Source of the DNA: Cellulosimicrobium sp. Marseille-Q4280
Lineage (GTDB): Bacteria; Actinomycetota; Actinomycetes; Actinomycetales; Cellulomonadaceae
Reading direction: 5' to 3'
Assembly: GCF_943181405.1 (NCBI RefSeq)
Contig: NZ_CALPBY010000001.1
Coordinates: 744,001 to 808,000 of the forward strand
Length of the DNA: 64,000 bases
The notes under the pieces were generated by a model. It had not been told where the DNA came from, did not search any database, and saw nothing but the letters and a program-made list of their open reading frames with translations. This document shows positions 48,902 through 57,756 of the stretch, one piece after another (position 1 is the stretch's first letter; each line of letters begins with the position of its first letter). Both the position numbers and the translations under genes were made by a program.

Positions 48902-49786
48902 ATGCCGTCCGCCCCTCCGCCGGTCCCTCCTGCCGTCCGAGTCGTCTGCGTCGTGTTCAACCCCGGCCCCGAGCTCGAGGCCTTCGTGCGCTCGCTGCGC
49001 ACGGCGACGAGCGCGTCGTACGAGCTGGTCCTGGTGAACAACGGCGGGCCCAGCGCGGTCGTGCAAGGGCTCGTCGACGAGGGCGCGGCGCGACTCGTGG
49101 AGTCCGGGGGCAACCTCGGCTACGGCCGTGCGGCGAACATCGGCGCGCAGGGCTCCACCTCCCCGTGGCTGGTGGTCGCGAACCCCGACGTCGTCTGGGA
49201 GCCCGGGTCCCTGGACACCCTGCTCGACGCCGCCGCGCGCCATCCGGCGGCCGGCTCGCTCGGGCCGCGGATCCTCAACGAGGACGGCACGGTGTACCCG
49301 TCGGCGCGGGCGGTCCCCTCGCTGTGGCTCGGGGCCGGGCACGCGCTCCTGGTGCGCATCTGGCCGTCCAACCCGCTGTCCCGCCGCTATCGCCGGGAGA
49401 ACCCCGCGGACCCCGGGGCCGAGCGCGCCGTCGGCTGGCTCTCGGGCGCACTCCTCCTGCTGCGCCGCGAGGCGTTCGAGGCGGTCTCCGGCTTCGACAG
49501 CGGCTACTTCATGTTCTTCGAGGACCTCGACCTCGGTGAACGGCTCGGCCGTGCGGGGTGGGACAACGTCGTCGTCCCCTCGGCGACCGTGACCCACATC
49601 CAGGGCGCGTCCTGGAAGCGCACGCCCGAACCGATGATCCGCGCCCACCACGCCAGCGCCCGACGGTACGTGCGTCGCCGGTACCGGCGCTGGTTCGAGG
49701 CACCGGTGCGCTGGGTCGCCGTCCTCGGCCTGCGCCTGCGCGAGCAGCTCGAGGTCGCCGGTGCGCGCCGGACCGCACGGTCCTGA
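48902..49786 (+). CDS. GT2 rhamnosyltransferase-like protein (WbbL-like)
   Basis: 294 residues from ATG 48902. The GT-A fold shows [49 protein letters not shown] and [15 protein letters not shown], the acidic metal site. [19 protein letters not shown] is the acceptor-side motif of WbbL enzymes. Mycobacterial WbbL adds rhamnose to the GlcNAc-diphospho-lipid that links arabinogalactan to peptidoglycan; here it likely rhamnosylates a lipid-linked wall-glycan intermediate. Nearby RmlA, C and D supply dTDP-rhamnose. Exact acceptor is unproven. Confidence 0.9.
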   Translation: MPSAPPPVPPAVRVVCVVFNPGPELEAFVRSLRTATSASYELVLVNNGGPSAVVQGLVDEGAARLVESGGNLGYGRAANIGAQGSTSPWLVVANPDVVWEPGSLDTLLDAAARHPAAGSLGPRILNEDGTVYPSARAVPSLWLGAGHALLVRIWPSNPLSRRYRRENPADPGAERAVGWLSGALLLLRREAFEAVSGFDSGYFMFFEDLDLGERLGRAGWDNVVVPSATVTHIQGASWKRTPEPMIRAHHASARRYVRRRYRRWFEAPVRWVAVLGLRLREQLEVAGARRTARS

Positions 49787-49815
49787 GCGCTCCCGCGTGC
49801 GGCACAATGGCGACC

Positions 49816-50679
49816 ATGCGTGGAATCATCCTGGCCGGCGGCTCCGGCACCCGACTGCACCCGATCACCCTCGGCGTGAGCAAGCAGCTCGTCCCGGTGT
49901 ACGACAAGCCGATGATCTACTACCCGCTGTCCACGCTGATCCTCGCGGGCATCCAGGACATCCTCGTCATCACCACCCCGCACGACGCCGAGCAGTTCCG
50001 ACGTCTCCTCGGTGACGGCTCGCAGTTCGGCGTCTCGATCAGCTACACGGTCCAGGCCGAGCCCAACGGCCTCGCCCAGGCCTTCGTCCTCGGCGCCGAC
50101 TTCATCGGGGACGACTCCGCCGCCCTGGTCCTGGGGGACAACATCTTCTACGGCCCCGGCCTGGGCTCCCAGCTCACCCGGTTCGAGGACATCGACGGCG
50201 GCGCCGTCTTCGCGTACCGCGTGTCCGACCCGACGGCCTACGGGGTCGTCGAGTTCGATGCGCAGGGCCGCGCCCTGTCGCTCGAGGAGAAGCCCGCCGA
50301 GCCGAAGTCGAACTATGCGGTGCCCGGTCTGTACTTCTACGACAACGACGTCGTCGCGATCGCGCGCGACCTCGAACCGTCGGCTCGCGGCGAGTACGAG
50401 ATCACCGACGTCAACCGCGAGTACCTGCGCCAGGGCCGGCTGCGGGTCGAGGTCCTCCCCCGTGGCACGGCGTGGCTCGACACCGGCACGTTCGACTCGC
50501 TCCTCGAGGCGTCCGACTTCGTCCGGACGATCGAGAACCGGCAGGGCATGAAGATCGGCTCGCCCGAGGAGGTCGCCTGGCGTCGCGGCTTCCTCACCGA
50601 CGACGAGCTCCGCCGCCGCGGCGAGGCGCTCGTCAAGTCCGGCTACGGCTCCTACCTGATCAGCCTCCTGGACGCGTAG
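49816..50679 (+). CDS. rmlA: Glucose-1-phosphate thymidylyltransferase
   Basis: 287 residues from ATG 49816, 7 nt after a CACAAT -10-like hexamer. The first step to dTDP-L-rhamnose joins glucose-1-phosphate and dTTP. The signature loop [32 protein letters not shown] is complete, with [10 protein letters not shown] (metal-binding Asp) and the later [26 protein letters not shown] typical of RmlA. Length is standard for the short RmlA form. The rhamnose genes rmlC and rmlD follow within 4 kb; rmlB is not in the window. Confidence 0.96.
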   Translation: MRGIILAGGSGTRLHPITLGVSKQLVPVYDKPMIYYPLSTLILAGIQDILVITTPHDAEQFRRLLGDGSQFGVSISYTVQAEPNGLAQAFVLGADFIGDDSAALVLGDNIFYGPGLGSQLTRFEDIDGGAVFAYRVSDPTAYGVVEFDAQGRALSLEEKPAEPKSNYAVPGLYFYDNDVVAIARDLEPSARGEYEITDVNREYLRQGRLRVEVLPRGTAWLDTGTFDSLLEASDFVRTIENRQGMKIGSPEEVAWRRGFLTDDELRRRGEALVKSGYGSYLISLLDA

Positions 50680-50744
50680 CCCGTCGCGCACCGGCCCGGG
50701 CCGCGTCCGGCCGCGGGGTCCTGGGGCATCGTCGGACGGCACCG

Positions 50745-50759
50745 TACTGTGGGCCCGTG
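50745..50759 (+). promoter_or_regulatory. Leaderless promoter: TACTGT, 6 nt, GTG
   Basis: TACTGT (50745-50750) lies 6 nt before GTG 50757, the start of the next membrane-protein gene. Confidence 0.55.
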
Positions 50760-51731
50760 ACAACCGAGGAGCCCGGTGCCGCCGAGGACGACGGCCGCAC
50801 CCCCACCGCCCGTGCCCGGTGGGTCCGCCTCGCGGGCCGCCTGGTCGCCGTCGTCGCCGTCGGGCTGTGCGTGTGGACGGTCGTCACGCAGTGGGACCGC
50901 ATCTCGGGAGACCTGCGGTCGGCCGACCTGACGCTCCTCGTCGTGGCTCTCGTGGTCAGCGCCCTCGCGGGCCTCGTCCTCGCCACGGCGTGGTGGTACT
51001 GCCTACGGATCGTCGGGCACGGCCGCACCGTGACCGACGTCCTCGCCTGGTACTTCGGCGGCGAGATCGGCAAGTACCTGCCCGGGGGGATCTGGGCGAT
51101 CGTCGGGCGCGGCGAGCTGTCGCTGCGCGGCGGGATCGACCGGCGCACCAGCTACGCCTCGACGCTCCTGTCGCTCGGCGCGATCGTCGTGTCCGGCGGG
51201 TGGTTCTGCGGCGTCGTCGGGCCGCTCGCCGTCGGTCTGGGCGACGCGCCGAGCTGGGTTGCCTGGTTCGCCCTCGCCCTCCCCGTGGGAGCGGTCCTCC
51301 TGCACCCGCGCGTCGTCGGGCTCGGGCTGCGGCTGATGCACGTCGCGCTCCGGGGAGACCGGATGCTCACGGTGCCGAGCTGGGCCGCGATGACGCGGCT
51401 GACCCTCCTGACGCTGCCCTCGTGGCTCTTCGTCGGCGGGGCCGCGGTGCTCGTCACCGCGTCCCTCGGGTACGCGCAGTCGCCCGCGGCCGTGTCCATG
51501 GCCGCCGTGGCCGCCTGGACGGTGGGGATCGTCGCGGTCCCCGTGCCCGCGGGAGCGGGGTTGCGGGAGATCGTCTTCGCCGCCCTGTGCGGACTCGGCG
51601 CGGCGCCCGGTGTGATCGTTGCCACGGTCTCCCGCCTGCTCTATGTTCTCGTGGACGGCGCCGCCGCCCTGGTGGCGTTCTCGTACCTTCGTCGAAGGAG
51701 CCGCCTGGCGGCGACCGAGGAGCAGCCCTGA
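50757..51731 (+). CDS. LPG-synthase-TM-like (UPF0104) membrane protein
   Basis: 324 residues from GTG 50757. Eight or so membrane helices run from about residue 22 to 310, with the family's landmark YFGGEIGKYLPGGIWAIVGRGELSLR and AVPVPAGAGLREIVFAALCG. This is the transmembrane domain of lysylphosphatidylglycerol synthase/AglD-type proteins without the soluble aminoacyltransferase domain. Stand-alone members are frequent in glycan clusters and may flip or transfer lipid-linked sugars. A second copy is encoded at 62896. The gene's stop overlaps the next start by 1 base. Confidence 0.88.
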   Translation: MTTEEPGAAEDDGRTPTARARWVRLAGRLVAVVAVGLCVWTVVTQWDRISGDLRSADLTLLVVALVVSALAGLVLATAWWYCLRIVGHGRTVTDVLAWYFGGEIGKYLPGGIWAIVGRGELSLRGGIDRRTSYASTLLSLGAIVVSGGWFCGVVGPLAVGLGDAPSWVAWFALALPVGAVLLHPRVVGLGLRLMHVALRGDRMLTVPSWAAMTRLTLLTLPSWLFVGGAAVLVTASLGYAQSPAAVSMAAVAAWTVGIVAVPVPAGAGLREIVFAALCGLGAAPGVIVATVSRLLYVLVDGAAALVAFSYLRRRSRLAATEEQP

Positions 51732-52447
51732 TGAGAGACACCGTCCTCCGCATGTCGAAGAGCGCCTACGTGTCGGGCATGAAGACGCTCGGGTCGGGCC
51801 TGCGCGCCCTGCACGTCCTCGACGACGCCCCTCCTCCCCGTGCCGCGCGCACCAAGCACTGGTTCTACAGCCTCACCCGCGTGTACGACCCCCAGGCCAT
51901 GATCGAGATGGACGTCCCGTGGTGGACGTACGACGCGATCGACGCGGTGGAGTCATGGCTCGGCGGCCGCGAGCACGCGCGGATCTTCGAGTACGGGTCG
52001 GGGGCCAGCTCGCTGTGGCTCGCGCGCCGCGCCGGCGAGGTGCACTCCGTCGAGCACCACGAGGGCTTCTACGAGTACATGCGTCCCGCGTTCGAGGCGC
52101 AGGAGAACCTCAGCGTCGAGCTCGTCGAGCCGGAGGTCTCGGACCACCCCGCGGTGCCGTCCCAGAAGGAGGGGCAGTCCGGGCTCGACTTCGCCGACTA
52201 CGTCGCGGCGATCGACCGCGCGGGCGGGACGTTCGACCTCGTGGTGGTCGACGGCCGCGCGCGCGGCGCGAGCCTCGCGCGCGCCGTCCGCCGGCTCGCG
52301 CCGGACGGTCTCGTGGTGTTCGACAACAGCCGCCGGGCCAGGTACCGGCCCGCGATCGAGGGCAGCGGGCTGCGCGAGACCCGCTGCACCGGGCTCACGC
52401 CCACGCTGCCGTACGGCGAGCAGACGTCGCTCCTGACCCCCGCCTGA
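51731..52447 (+). CDS. Class I methyltransferase-like protein
   Basis: 238 residues from ATG 51731, beginning in the TGATG of the previous stop. The Rossmann-like core shows ARIFEYGSGASSLWLARRAGEVHSVEHHEGFYEYM (glycine loop and acidic end of strand 2) and FDLVVVDGRARGASLARAVRRL, resembling small-molecule or glycan methyltransferases that use S-adenosylmethionine. The N-terminal 60 residues have no clear domain. Acceptor unknown; coupling to a membrane protein and rhamnose genes points to surface-glycan modification. Confidence 0.75.
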   Translation: MRDTVLRMSKSAYVSGMKTLGSGLRALHVLDDAPPPRAARTKHWFYSLTRVYDPQAMIEMDVPWWTYDAIDAVESWLGGREHARIFEYGSGASSLWLARRAGEVHSVEHHEGFYEYMRPAFEAQENLSVELVEPEVSDHPAVPSQKEGQSGLDFADYVAAIDRAGGTFDLVVVDGRARGASLARAVRRLAPDGLVVFDNSRRARYRPAIEGSGLRETRCTGLTPTLPYGEQTSLLTPA

Positions 52448-52460
52448 CCGCCCCGGCCGG

Positions 52461-53351
52461 TCAGCCCCGGCCGAGCACGGTGGGCGCGGCGAGCGCCCAG
52501 CGCTCCTCCCACGCCCCGATCGGCTCCACGCCCGCGGCGCGCAGGGCGTCGTGCCCCAGCACGGAGTACGCCGGGCGGGGCGCCGGACGGACGAAGCCCT
52601 CGCTCGTCGTCGGCACCACGCGGGCGCTCCCGCCCGCCGACGCCACCACGTGCCGGGCGAACTCGTACCAGGACGCGGAGCCCGACGACGTGCCGTGGTA
52701 CGTCCCGCTCGGCGCACCCGCAGCCACGAGGCGCACGACGAGGTCCGCGAGGTCGACCGTCCAGGTCGGCTGACCGACCTGGTCGTCGACGACGGTGAGC
52801 TCGTCGCGCTCGCCGGCGAGCCGGGCCATCGTCTTCGGGAAGCACGCGCCGTGCGCCCCGTACAGCCACGCGGTCCGCACGACGAGGTGGTCCGGGGCCT
52901 CGGCCCGCACGGCCCACTCGCCCGCCGCCTTGGTGCGCCCGTAGGCGGACCGCGGCGCGGGTGCGGCGTCCTCCGCGTACGGGGTGGAGGCGCGACCGTC
53001 GAACACGTAGTCGGTCGAGACGTGCACGACCCGTGCGCCCGCGCGGGCGGCCCCCCGTGCGACGTTCGCGGCGCCCGTGCCGTTCACGGCGAAGGCGGCC
53101 GGCTCCTGCGACTCGGCGTCGTCCACCGCGGTCCAGGCGGCGCAGTTGACGACCACGTCGAAGCCCCGGGCCGCCGCGGCCGTCGCGCTGGGGTCCGTGA
53201 CGTCGAGCGACCGGCGGTCCACCGGCACGACCTCGTCCCCCGAGGCCGCGACGGCCGCCACGACGTCCTGTCCCAGCATCCCGCCCGCGCCGACCACCAG
53301 CCACCGGCGTGATGGCCCGGTGGATCCGGTCCGCGTGGTCCCGTGGTCCAT
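52461..53351 (-). CDS. rmlD: dTDP-4-dehydrorhamnose reductase
   Basis: 296 residues from ATG 53351; GTG 53363 with GGAG upstream is an alternative giving four more residues. This enzyme makes the last reduction to dTDP-L-rhamnose. The NAD(P) loop is VVGAGGMLGQDV, followed by VNCAAWTAVDDAE, HVSTDYVFDG and the catalytic YxxxK in SAYGRTKAAGEWAV. It is divergent from rmlC across 185 bp that carry overlapping opposite -10 elements. In mycobacteria rmlD (Rv3266c) is next to wbbL1. Confidence 0.95.
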   Translation of the reverse strand: MDHGTTRTGSTGPSRRWLVVGAGGMLGQDVVAAVAASGDEVVPVDRRSLDVTDPSATAAAARGFDVVVNCAAWTAVDDAESQEPAAFAVNGTGAANVARGAARAGARVVHVSTDYVFDGRASTPYAEDAAPAPRSAYGRTKAAGEWAVRAEAPDHLVVRTAWLYGAHGACFPKTMARLAGERDELTVVDDQVGQPTWTVDLADLVVRLVAAGAPSGTYHGTSSGSASWYEFARHVVASAGGSARVVPTTSEGFVRPAPRPAYSVLGHDALRAAGVEPIGAWEERWALAAPTVLGRG

Positions 53352-53463
53352 CGTCTCGTCCACGACGCTCCGTCCCTGGATGTGGGCCGCGCTCGGCGGC
53401 CTGCAGAGATGCGCCCGCCCGCGTCGCGCAGAGGGCCGCACCGTGCGCCCGGTCGGGGCACCG

Positions 53464-53473
53464 TAAGATCCTA
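53464..53473. promoter_or_regulatory. Overlapping divergent -10 elements of rmlC and rmlD
   Basis: TAAGAT (53464-53469, plus) and TAGGAT (53468-53473, minus) overlap by two bases. The two promoters may compete, linking the outputs of the rhamnose genes. Confidence 0.45.
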
Positions 53474-53535
53474 GGGCCCGCCGCGCGACGTCCGCGGCGG
53501 GGTCCGCCACGACGTCCGGAAGAGGAGTACGACCG

Positions 53536-54153
53536 ATGCAGCTCCGCGAGCTCGCCGTCCCCGGTGCGTGGGAGATCACGCCGCAACAGCACGGCGACCC
53601 GCGAGGGGTCTTCCTCGAGTGGTTCAAGGCCGGACCCTTCGCCGAGGCGGTGGGGCACCCGCTCGACCTGCAGCAGGCGAACTGCTCGGTCTCCGCCGCA
53701 GGCGTGCTGCGCGGGATCCACTTCGCCGACGTCCCGCCGGGACAGGCCAAGTACGTGACGTGCGCCCGGGGCGCGGTGCTCGACGTCGTCGTGGACGTCC
53801 GCGTCGGTTCGCCGACGTTCGGGCAGTGGGACTCGGTCCTGCTGGACGACGTGGACCGTCGGGCCATCTACCTCGGCGAGGGGCTCGGGCACGCCTTCCT
53901 CTCCCTCGAGGACGACTCGACGGTCCTGTACCTGTGCTCGACCGGCTACGCGCCCGGCCGCGAGCACGGGATCCACCCGCTCGACCCGGCGGTCGGCATC
54001 GAGTGGCCGACGACGGCGCGCGACGGCTCGCCGCTCACGCCCCAGCTCTCCGCGAAGGACGAGGCCGCACCCGGGCTGCACGAGGCGGCGGAGCAGGGCC
54101 TGCTCCCGACGGCCGCGGCCGTCGAGGAGTTCATCGCCTCCCTGCGCGCCTGA
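53536..54153 (+). CDS. rmlC: dTDP-4-dehydrorhamnose 3,5-epimerase
   Basis: 205 residues from ATG 53536, with GGAAGAGG upstream. It epimerises the 4-keto-6-deoxy sugar before RmlD acts. The cupin fold carries RGVFLEWFKAGPF, the catalytic His in AGVLRGIHFADVPPGQAKYV, the Tyr region and VDVRVGSPTFGQWDS, then GHAFLSLEDDSTVLYLCS. Length is normal. The last 23 bp overlap the convergent glycosyltransferase gene. Confidence 0.95.
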   Translation: MQLRELAVPGAWEITPQQHGDPRGVFLEWFKAGPFAEAVGHPLDLQQANCSVSAAGVLRGIHFADVPPGQAKYVTCARGAVLDVVVDVRVGSPTFGQWDSVLLDDVDRRAIYLGEGLGHAFLSLEDDSTVLYLCSTGYAPGREHGIHPLDPAVGIEWPTTARDGSPLTPQLSAKDEAAPGLHEAAEQGLLPTAAAVEEFIASLRA

Positions 54154-55264
54154 TCGCGGCCTCGTACGCCTCCACGTGGACGCGGGCCGCGGCGGCCCAC
54201 GTGAACTCCTGCGCGCGGACGGCGGCCGCGTCGGCGAGCGCCGCACGGCGCGCGTCGTCGGCGAGGAGCGAGCCCAGCTCGCGCGCGATGGAGGTGTCGT
54301 CCGTCCCGCAGTACGCGACGGCGTCGCCGCCCACCTCCGGCAGCGAGAGCTCGCGCGTCGTGAGCACCGTCGCACGGCAGGCCATCGCCTCGAGCACGGG
54401 CAGGCCGAACCCTTCCCCGAGGCTGGGGTAGGCGAGCACGCTCGCCCCACCGAGGAAGCCCGGCAGGTCGTCGAGCGGCAGATAGCCCGGACGGCGGACC
54501 GTCAGGTGGTCGGGCACGTGCGCGATCTCGGCGTCGATCCGGTCGTCCCACCCGCGGCCGCCCGCGAGGACGAGAGCCGGGGGGCTCTCGAGCCCGGCGC
54601 ACGCCTCGACCCAGCCCCGGACGAGGGCAGGGACGTTCTTGCGGGGCTCGAGCGTCCCGAGGAAGCCGACGTAGGGCGCGTCGCCGACGTCGAGCGTGCG
54701 GCGCACCCGCTCGCGCTCGTCGGTGCTCGTCGGGTGGAACCGCGCGTGGTCCACGCCGTGGTACGCGACGAAGAACTTCCCGGCGTCGGCGCCGACGAGC
54801 CGGACGACCTCGTCCCGCGTCGCGCGGGACGGCACGACGAGCGCGTCCGCGCGCCGCGACGCGACCTTGATGGCGTTGCGGAAGAAGACGGCCTTGGACC
54901 GCAGGTGCAGCTCCGGCGTCGTGAAGAAGGTGGCGTCGTGGAGCGTGACGACGGTCGGTGCCCCCGTGACGAGCGGGAGCGTGTAGTGCGGCGAGTGCAC
55001 GACGTCGGGACGCACGGAGCGCACGAGCGCCGGCAGGCCGGACTGCTCCCACGCCAGGCGCGTCGCCCGACGTGCGACGTGCGAGGGCGCGGGCACGAGC
55101 TCGGCGGCCGGCGCGACGCGCGCGAAGAGGTCGACGTCGCGTCGCTGGACGGCGAGGACGAGGTCGACCCCGGCGGCGACGAGCTCGGGGACGAGCTCGT
55201 CGACGTAGCGGCCGACGCCCCCACGGTCGGCCGGGACGGCGGTGGCGTCGAGGAGGACTCGCAC
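54131..55264 (-). CDS. GT4-family glycosyltransferase
   Basis: 377 residues from GTG 55264 with GGAG upstream; a TAGTGT -10-like element lies at 55314-55319 on the minus strand. A GT-B fold is indicated by VRVLLDATAVPADRGGVGRYVDEL, VVHSPHYTLPL, GVDHARFHP and the donor-binding SLGEGFGLPVLEAMA (E-x7-E) near residue 288. The early TLHDATFFTTPELH is typical of mannosyl/rhamnosyl-transferases of this group. It probably acts on the cytoplasmic face in assembling the rhamnose-containing glycan. Donor not certain. Confidence 0.9.
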   Translation of the reverse strand: MRVLLDATAVPADRGGVGRYVDELVPELVAAGVDLVLAVQRRDVDLFARVAPAAELVPAPSHVARRATRLAWEQSGLPALVRSVRPDVVHSPHYTLPLVTGAPTVVTLHDATFFTTPELHLRSKAVFFRNAIKVASRRADALVVPSRATRDEVVRLVGADAGKFFVAYHGVDHARFHPTSTDERERVRRTLDVGDAPYVGFLGTLEPRKNVPALVRGWVEACAGLESPPALVLAGGRGWDDRIDAEIAHVPDHLTVRRPGYLPLDDLPGFLGGASVLAYPSLGEGFGLPVLEAMACRATVLTTRELSLPEVGGDAVAYCGTDDTSIARELGSLLADDARRAALADAAAVRAQEFTWAAAARVHVEAYEAAIRRAGRR

Positions 55265-55348
55265 GAGGGCGCTCCAGTTCCTGTGTCGCGATGGGAAGGG
55301 CCGGGAGACAGGGACACTAGCAAGGCCGTCCCCCGGGACGGGCAGCGG

Positions 55349-55365
55349 TATCATCGTCGACCGTG
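55349..55365 (+). promoter_or_regulatory. TATCAT -10 of the glycan sub-operon
   Basis: TATCAT (55349-55354) lies 8 nt before GTG 55363, the first of five overlapping genes, so the message is nearly leaderless. Confidence 0.5.
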
Positions 55366-56103
55366 ACCGCCCCCGGACCTCCTCGCGTGCTCGTCGTCGT
55401 GCCCGCGTGGAACGAGGAGGAGGCCCTGCCCGGCGTCCTCGACGACATCGAGGCCTCCATCCCCTGGGCGGACGTCCTCGTCGTCGACGACGGGTCGACC
55501 GACTCCACCGCCGCCTCGGCGCGACGCGGCCGGACGATGGTCCTCGAGCTCCCGCTGAACCTCGGCGTCGGAGGGGCGATGCGCGCCGGGTACAAGTTCG
55601 CGCGCAACCACGGCTACGACGTCGCGGTCCAGCTCGACGCGGACGGCCAGCACGATCCCGCCGAGGTGCCCAGGCTCCTCGAGGTGCTGGAGTCGCAGGG
55701 CGCCGACGTCGTCATCGGCGCCCGCTTCGCCGGCGAGGGCAAGTACGCCGTGCGCGGCCCCCGGCGATGGGCGATGCGGCTGCTCTCCGTGACCTTGTCA
55801 AGGGTCACGAAGACGCGCCTGACGGACACGACCTCGGGCTTCAAGGCCTCGAACCGTCGCGCGATCGAGCTGTTCGCGCGGGACTACCCCGCGGAGTACC
55901 TGGGCGACACCATCGAGTCGCTCGTCATCGCCGCGCGCTCGGGGCTGCGGGTCCGGCAGGTCGGCGTCTCGATGCGCCCGCGCGCCGGCGGCACCCCGTC
56001 CCACAACCCCGCCAAGGCGGCCGTCTTCCTCGGTCGCGCGGTCCTGGCGCTCACGATCGCACTGACCAGGCCCGTCGTCGTGCCCGAAGGAGACCTCCCT
56101 TGA
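55363..56103 (+). CDS. GT2 glycosyltransferase (dolichyl-phosphate mannose synthase-like)
   Basis: 246 residues from GTG 55363. The GT-A core has VLVVVPAWNEEEALPGVLDDIE, VLVVDDGSTDST, LPLNLGVGGAMRAGYKFA and VAVQLDADGQHDP (metal site), matching DPM1/GtrB-type polyprenyl-phosphate sugar transferases. The following gene encodes a DUF2304 protein, a pairing often seen in envelope clusters. It may charge polyprenyl phosphate with a sugar for use outside the membrane. Its TGA overlaps the TTG start of the next gene. Confidence 0.92.
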   Translation: MTAPGPPRVLVVVPAWNEEEALPGVLDDIEASIPWADVLVVDDGSTDSTAASARRGRTMVLELPLNLGVGGAMRAGYKFARNHGYDVAVQLDADGQHDPAEVPRLLEVLESQGADVVIGARFAGEGKYAVRGPRRWAMRLLSVTLSRVTKTRLTDTTSGFKASNRRAIELFARDYPAEYLGDTIESLVIAARSGLRVRQVGVSMRPRAGGTPSHNPAKAAVFLGRAVLALTIALTRPVVVPEGDLP

Positions 56104-56492
56104 GCGGATACGTCCTCGCCCTGGGCGCGTGCGTCGCCCTCGTCGTCTTCCTGGTCGTCCTCCTCCGCCGTCGCCGCCTCCGTGAGAAGTACGCGGCCAC
56201 CTGGCTGGTGCTCGCCGTGGCCGTGTGCGTCGTCGGCGCGTTCCCGGGCGTCGTCGAGACCCTCGCGGGCGTGGTCGGCGTCGAGACGCCGAGCAACCTC
56301 CTCTTCGCGCTCGCCCTCGCGGTCCTGCTCGGCGTGTGCATCCAGCTGAGCGTCGAGACCACTGCGCTCGAGGAGGAGACGCGCGTCCTGGTCGAGGAAG
56401 TCGCCATGCTCCGCTTCGACGTCGACGTCCTCACCCGCGGTTCGCGCGCGCGCACCGACCTCGACGTCGAGACGCTCACCGATGAGGGCTGA
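56100..56492 (+). CDS. DUF2304 membrane protein
   Basis: 130 residues from a rare TTG start at 56100, with AGGAG about 8 bases upstream and a TTGA overlap with the preceding stop. Three membrane helices (about residues 3-22, 33-60 and 67-85) are followed by a charged helical tail that may form a coiled coil (LEEETRVLVEEVAML). DUF2304 proteins accompany DPM-type glycosyltransferases and could recruit or stabilise them at the membrane. No catalytic residue is known. Confidence 0.85.
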   Translation: MSGYVLALGACVALVVFLVVLLRRRRLREKYAATWLVLAVAVCVVGAFPGVVETLAGVVGVETPSNLLFALALAVLLGVCIQLSVETTALEEETRVLVEEVAMLRFDVDVLTRGSRARTDLDVETLTDEG

Positions 56493-57756
56493 CCCCTCCA
56501 GGACGCGTGCCGACCTCGGACCGATCTGGGTGGCGTGCGGGCTGGGCCTCTTCGGCCTGTCCAACTTCGTCTTCCTCGCCCTCGTCGGCCGCGACCTCGG
56601 TCCCGCGGCCTCCGCACCCGTGTCGGTCGCGTGGACCGTGCTCAACGCCCTGGGCATCGGCCTGTTCCAGCCCTTGGAGCAGGAGACCGGACGCCGGCTG
56701 GCCGCGAGCCGGGCGACCGGGCGCGGCGCCAACGTCGTCACGGCGGTCCGGTTCGGGGTCGTGGCGTCGGCCGTCGTCCTCGTCGTGGGCCTCGCCCTCA
56801 TGCCGTGGCTGGCCGACGTGTTCTTCGGCTCCGCCCAGGACATCGTCGTCGTCGTGGTCCTCGGTCTCGTCGGCCAGGCGCTCGCCTACTACGCCCGGGG
56901 AGTGCTGGCGGGTCAGGGACGCTTCGTCCGGTACGGCGCGCAGCTGGGCGTGGACGGCGCGCTCCGGATCGTCCTGGCGGGCGCGCTCTTCGCCCTGCCG
57001 GACGCGTCGCGCCTGTCCTACGGGCTCGTCCTCGTGCTCGCGCCCGTGGTCGCCACCCTCGTCACGGCCTCGCCGCGCGCGCTCCTGCACGTCGGGCGGG
57101 GACATCGCGACCTTCCCCGGGGGGCCGGGATCGGCGCCCTCGTCGCCGCGTCCACCGCGGCCCAGGTCCTCGCGAGCCTCGGCCCGATCGCCATGGCAGC
57201 GCTCGCCACGCCCGCCCAGCAGGGTCTCAGCGGTCGTTTCGTCGCCGCCGTGACCGTCGCCCGGATCCCGCTCTTCCTGTTCGCCGCGGTCCAGGCGGTC
57301 TTCCTGCCGTCCCTGGCGGGTCATATCGCGCGGCACGACGTCGTCCGGTACCGGACGGCAGTCCGCGGGGCGCGCCTCGCGGCCCTGGCTCTCGCCGTCT
57401 CCGGTGTCGCGGGCGTCTGGCTGCTCGGCGAGCAGGCTCTGGCACTGATCTACGGTCCGGAGTTCGCGGTCGGGCTCTCCACCCTCGTGGTCGTGGCGGT
57501 CTCCGGCGGCGTGTTCATGCTGGCGCAGGTGCAGGCCCAGGCGCTCCTCGCCCACGAGCAGGAGCGGGTCGTCGCGCTCGCGTGGGCCGCCGGCGTCGTC
57601 GGCGCGCTCGTCTCGCTGCCCCTGCCCGGCACGCTCGACCTCCGCGTCGCGGTCGCCCTGACGATCGGGTCGGCCGTCTCGTTCCTCGCCCTGACGATCG
57701 CCCTGCGCCGGACGGACCGCCGCTGGGACCAGCTCCGCCGAGAGGCCCTCCCGTGA
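56482..57756 (+). CDS. Polysaccharide flippase-like membrane protein (MOP superfamily)
   Basis: 424 residues from ATG 56482, overlapping the DUF2304 gene by 11 bp. About twelve membrane helices span residues 15-410, with the loose repeat pattern of Wzx/MATE-type flippases. Helix 1 begins GLGLFGLSNFVFLALVGRDLG, and the LFQPLEQETGRRLAASRATGRG loop lies between early helices. It likely moves an undecaprenyl-linked oligosaccharide across the membrane. It is flanked by glycosyltransferases in a coupled operon, which supports the assignment. Confidence 0.88.
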   Translation: MRADPSRTRADLGPIWVACGLGLFGLSNFVFLALVGRDLGPAASAPVSVAWTVLNALGIGLFQPLEQETGRRLAASRATGRGANVVTAVRFGVVASAVVLVVGLALMPWLADVFFGSAQDIVVVVVLGLVGQALAYYARGVLAGQGRFVRYGAQLGVDGALRIVLAGALFALPDASRLSYGLVLVLAPVVATLVTASPRALLHVGRGHRDLPRGAGIGALVAASTAAQVLASLGPIAMAALATPAQQGLSGRFVAAVTVARIPLFLFAAVQAVFLPSLAGHIARHDVVRYRTAVRGARLAALALAVSGVAGVWLLGEQALALIYGPEFAVGLSTLVVVAVSGGVFMLAQVQAQALLAHEQERVVALAWAAGVVGALVSLPLPGTLDLRVAVALTIGSAVSFLALTIALRRTDRRWDQLRREALP

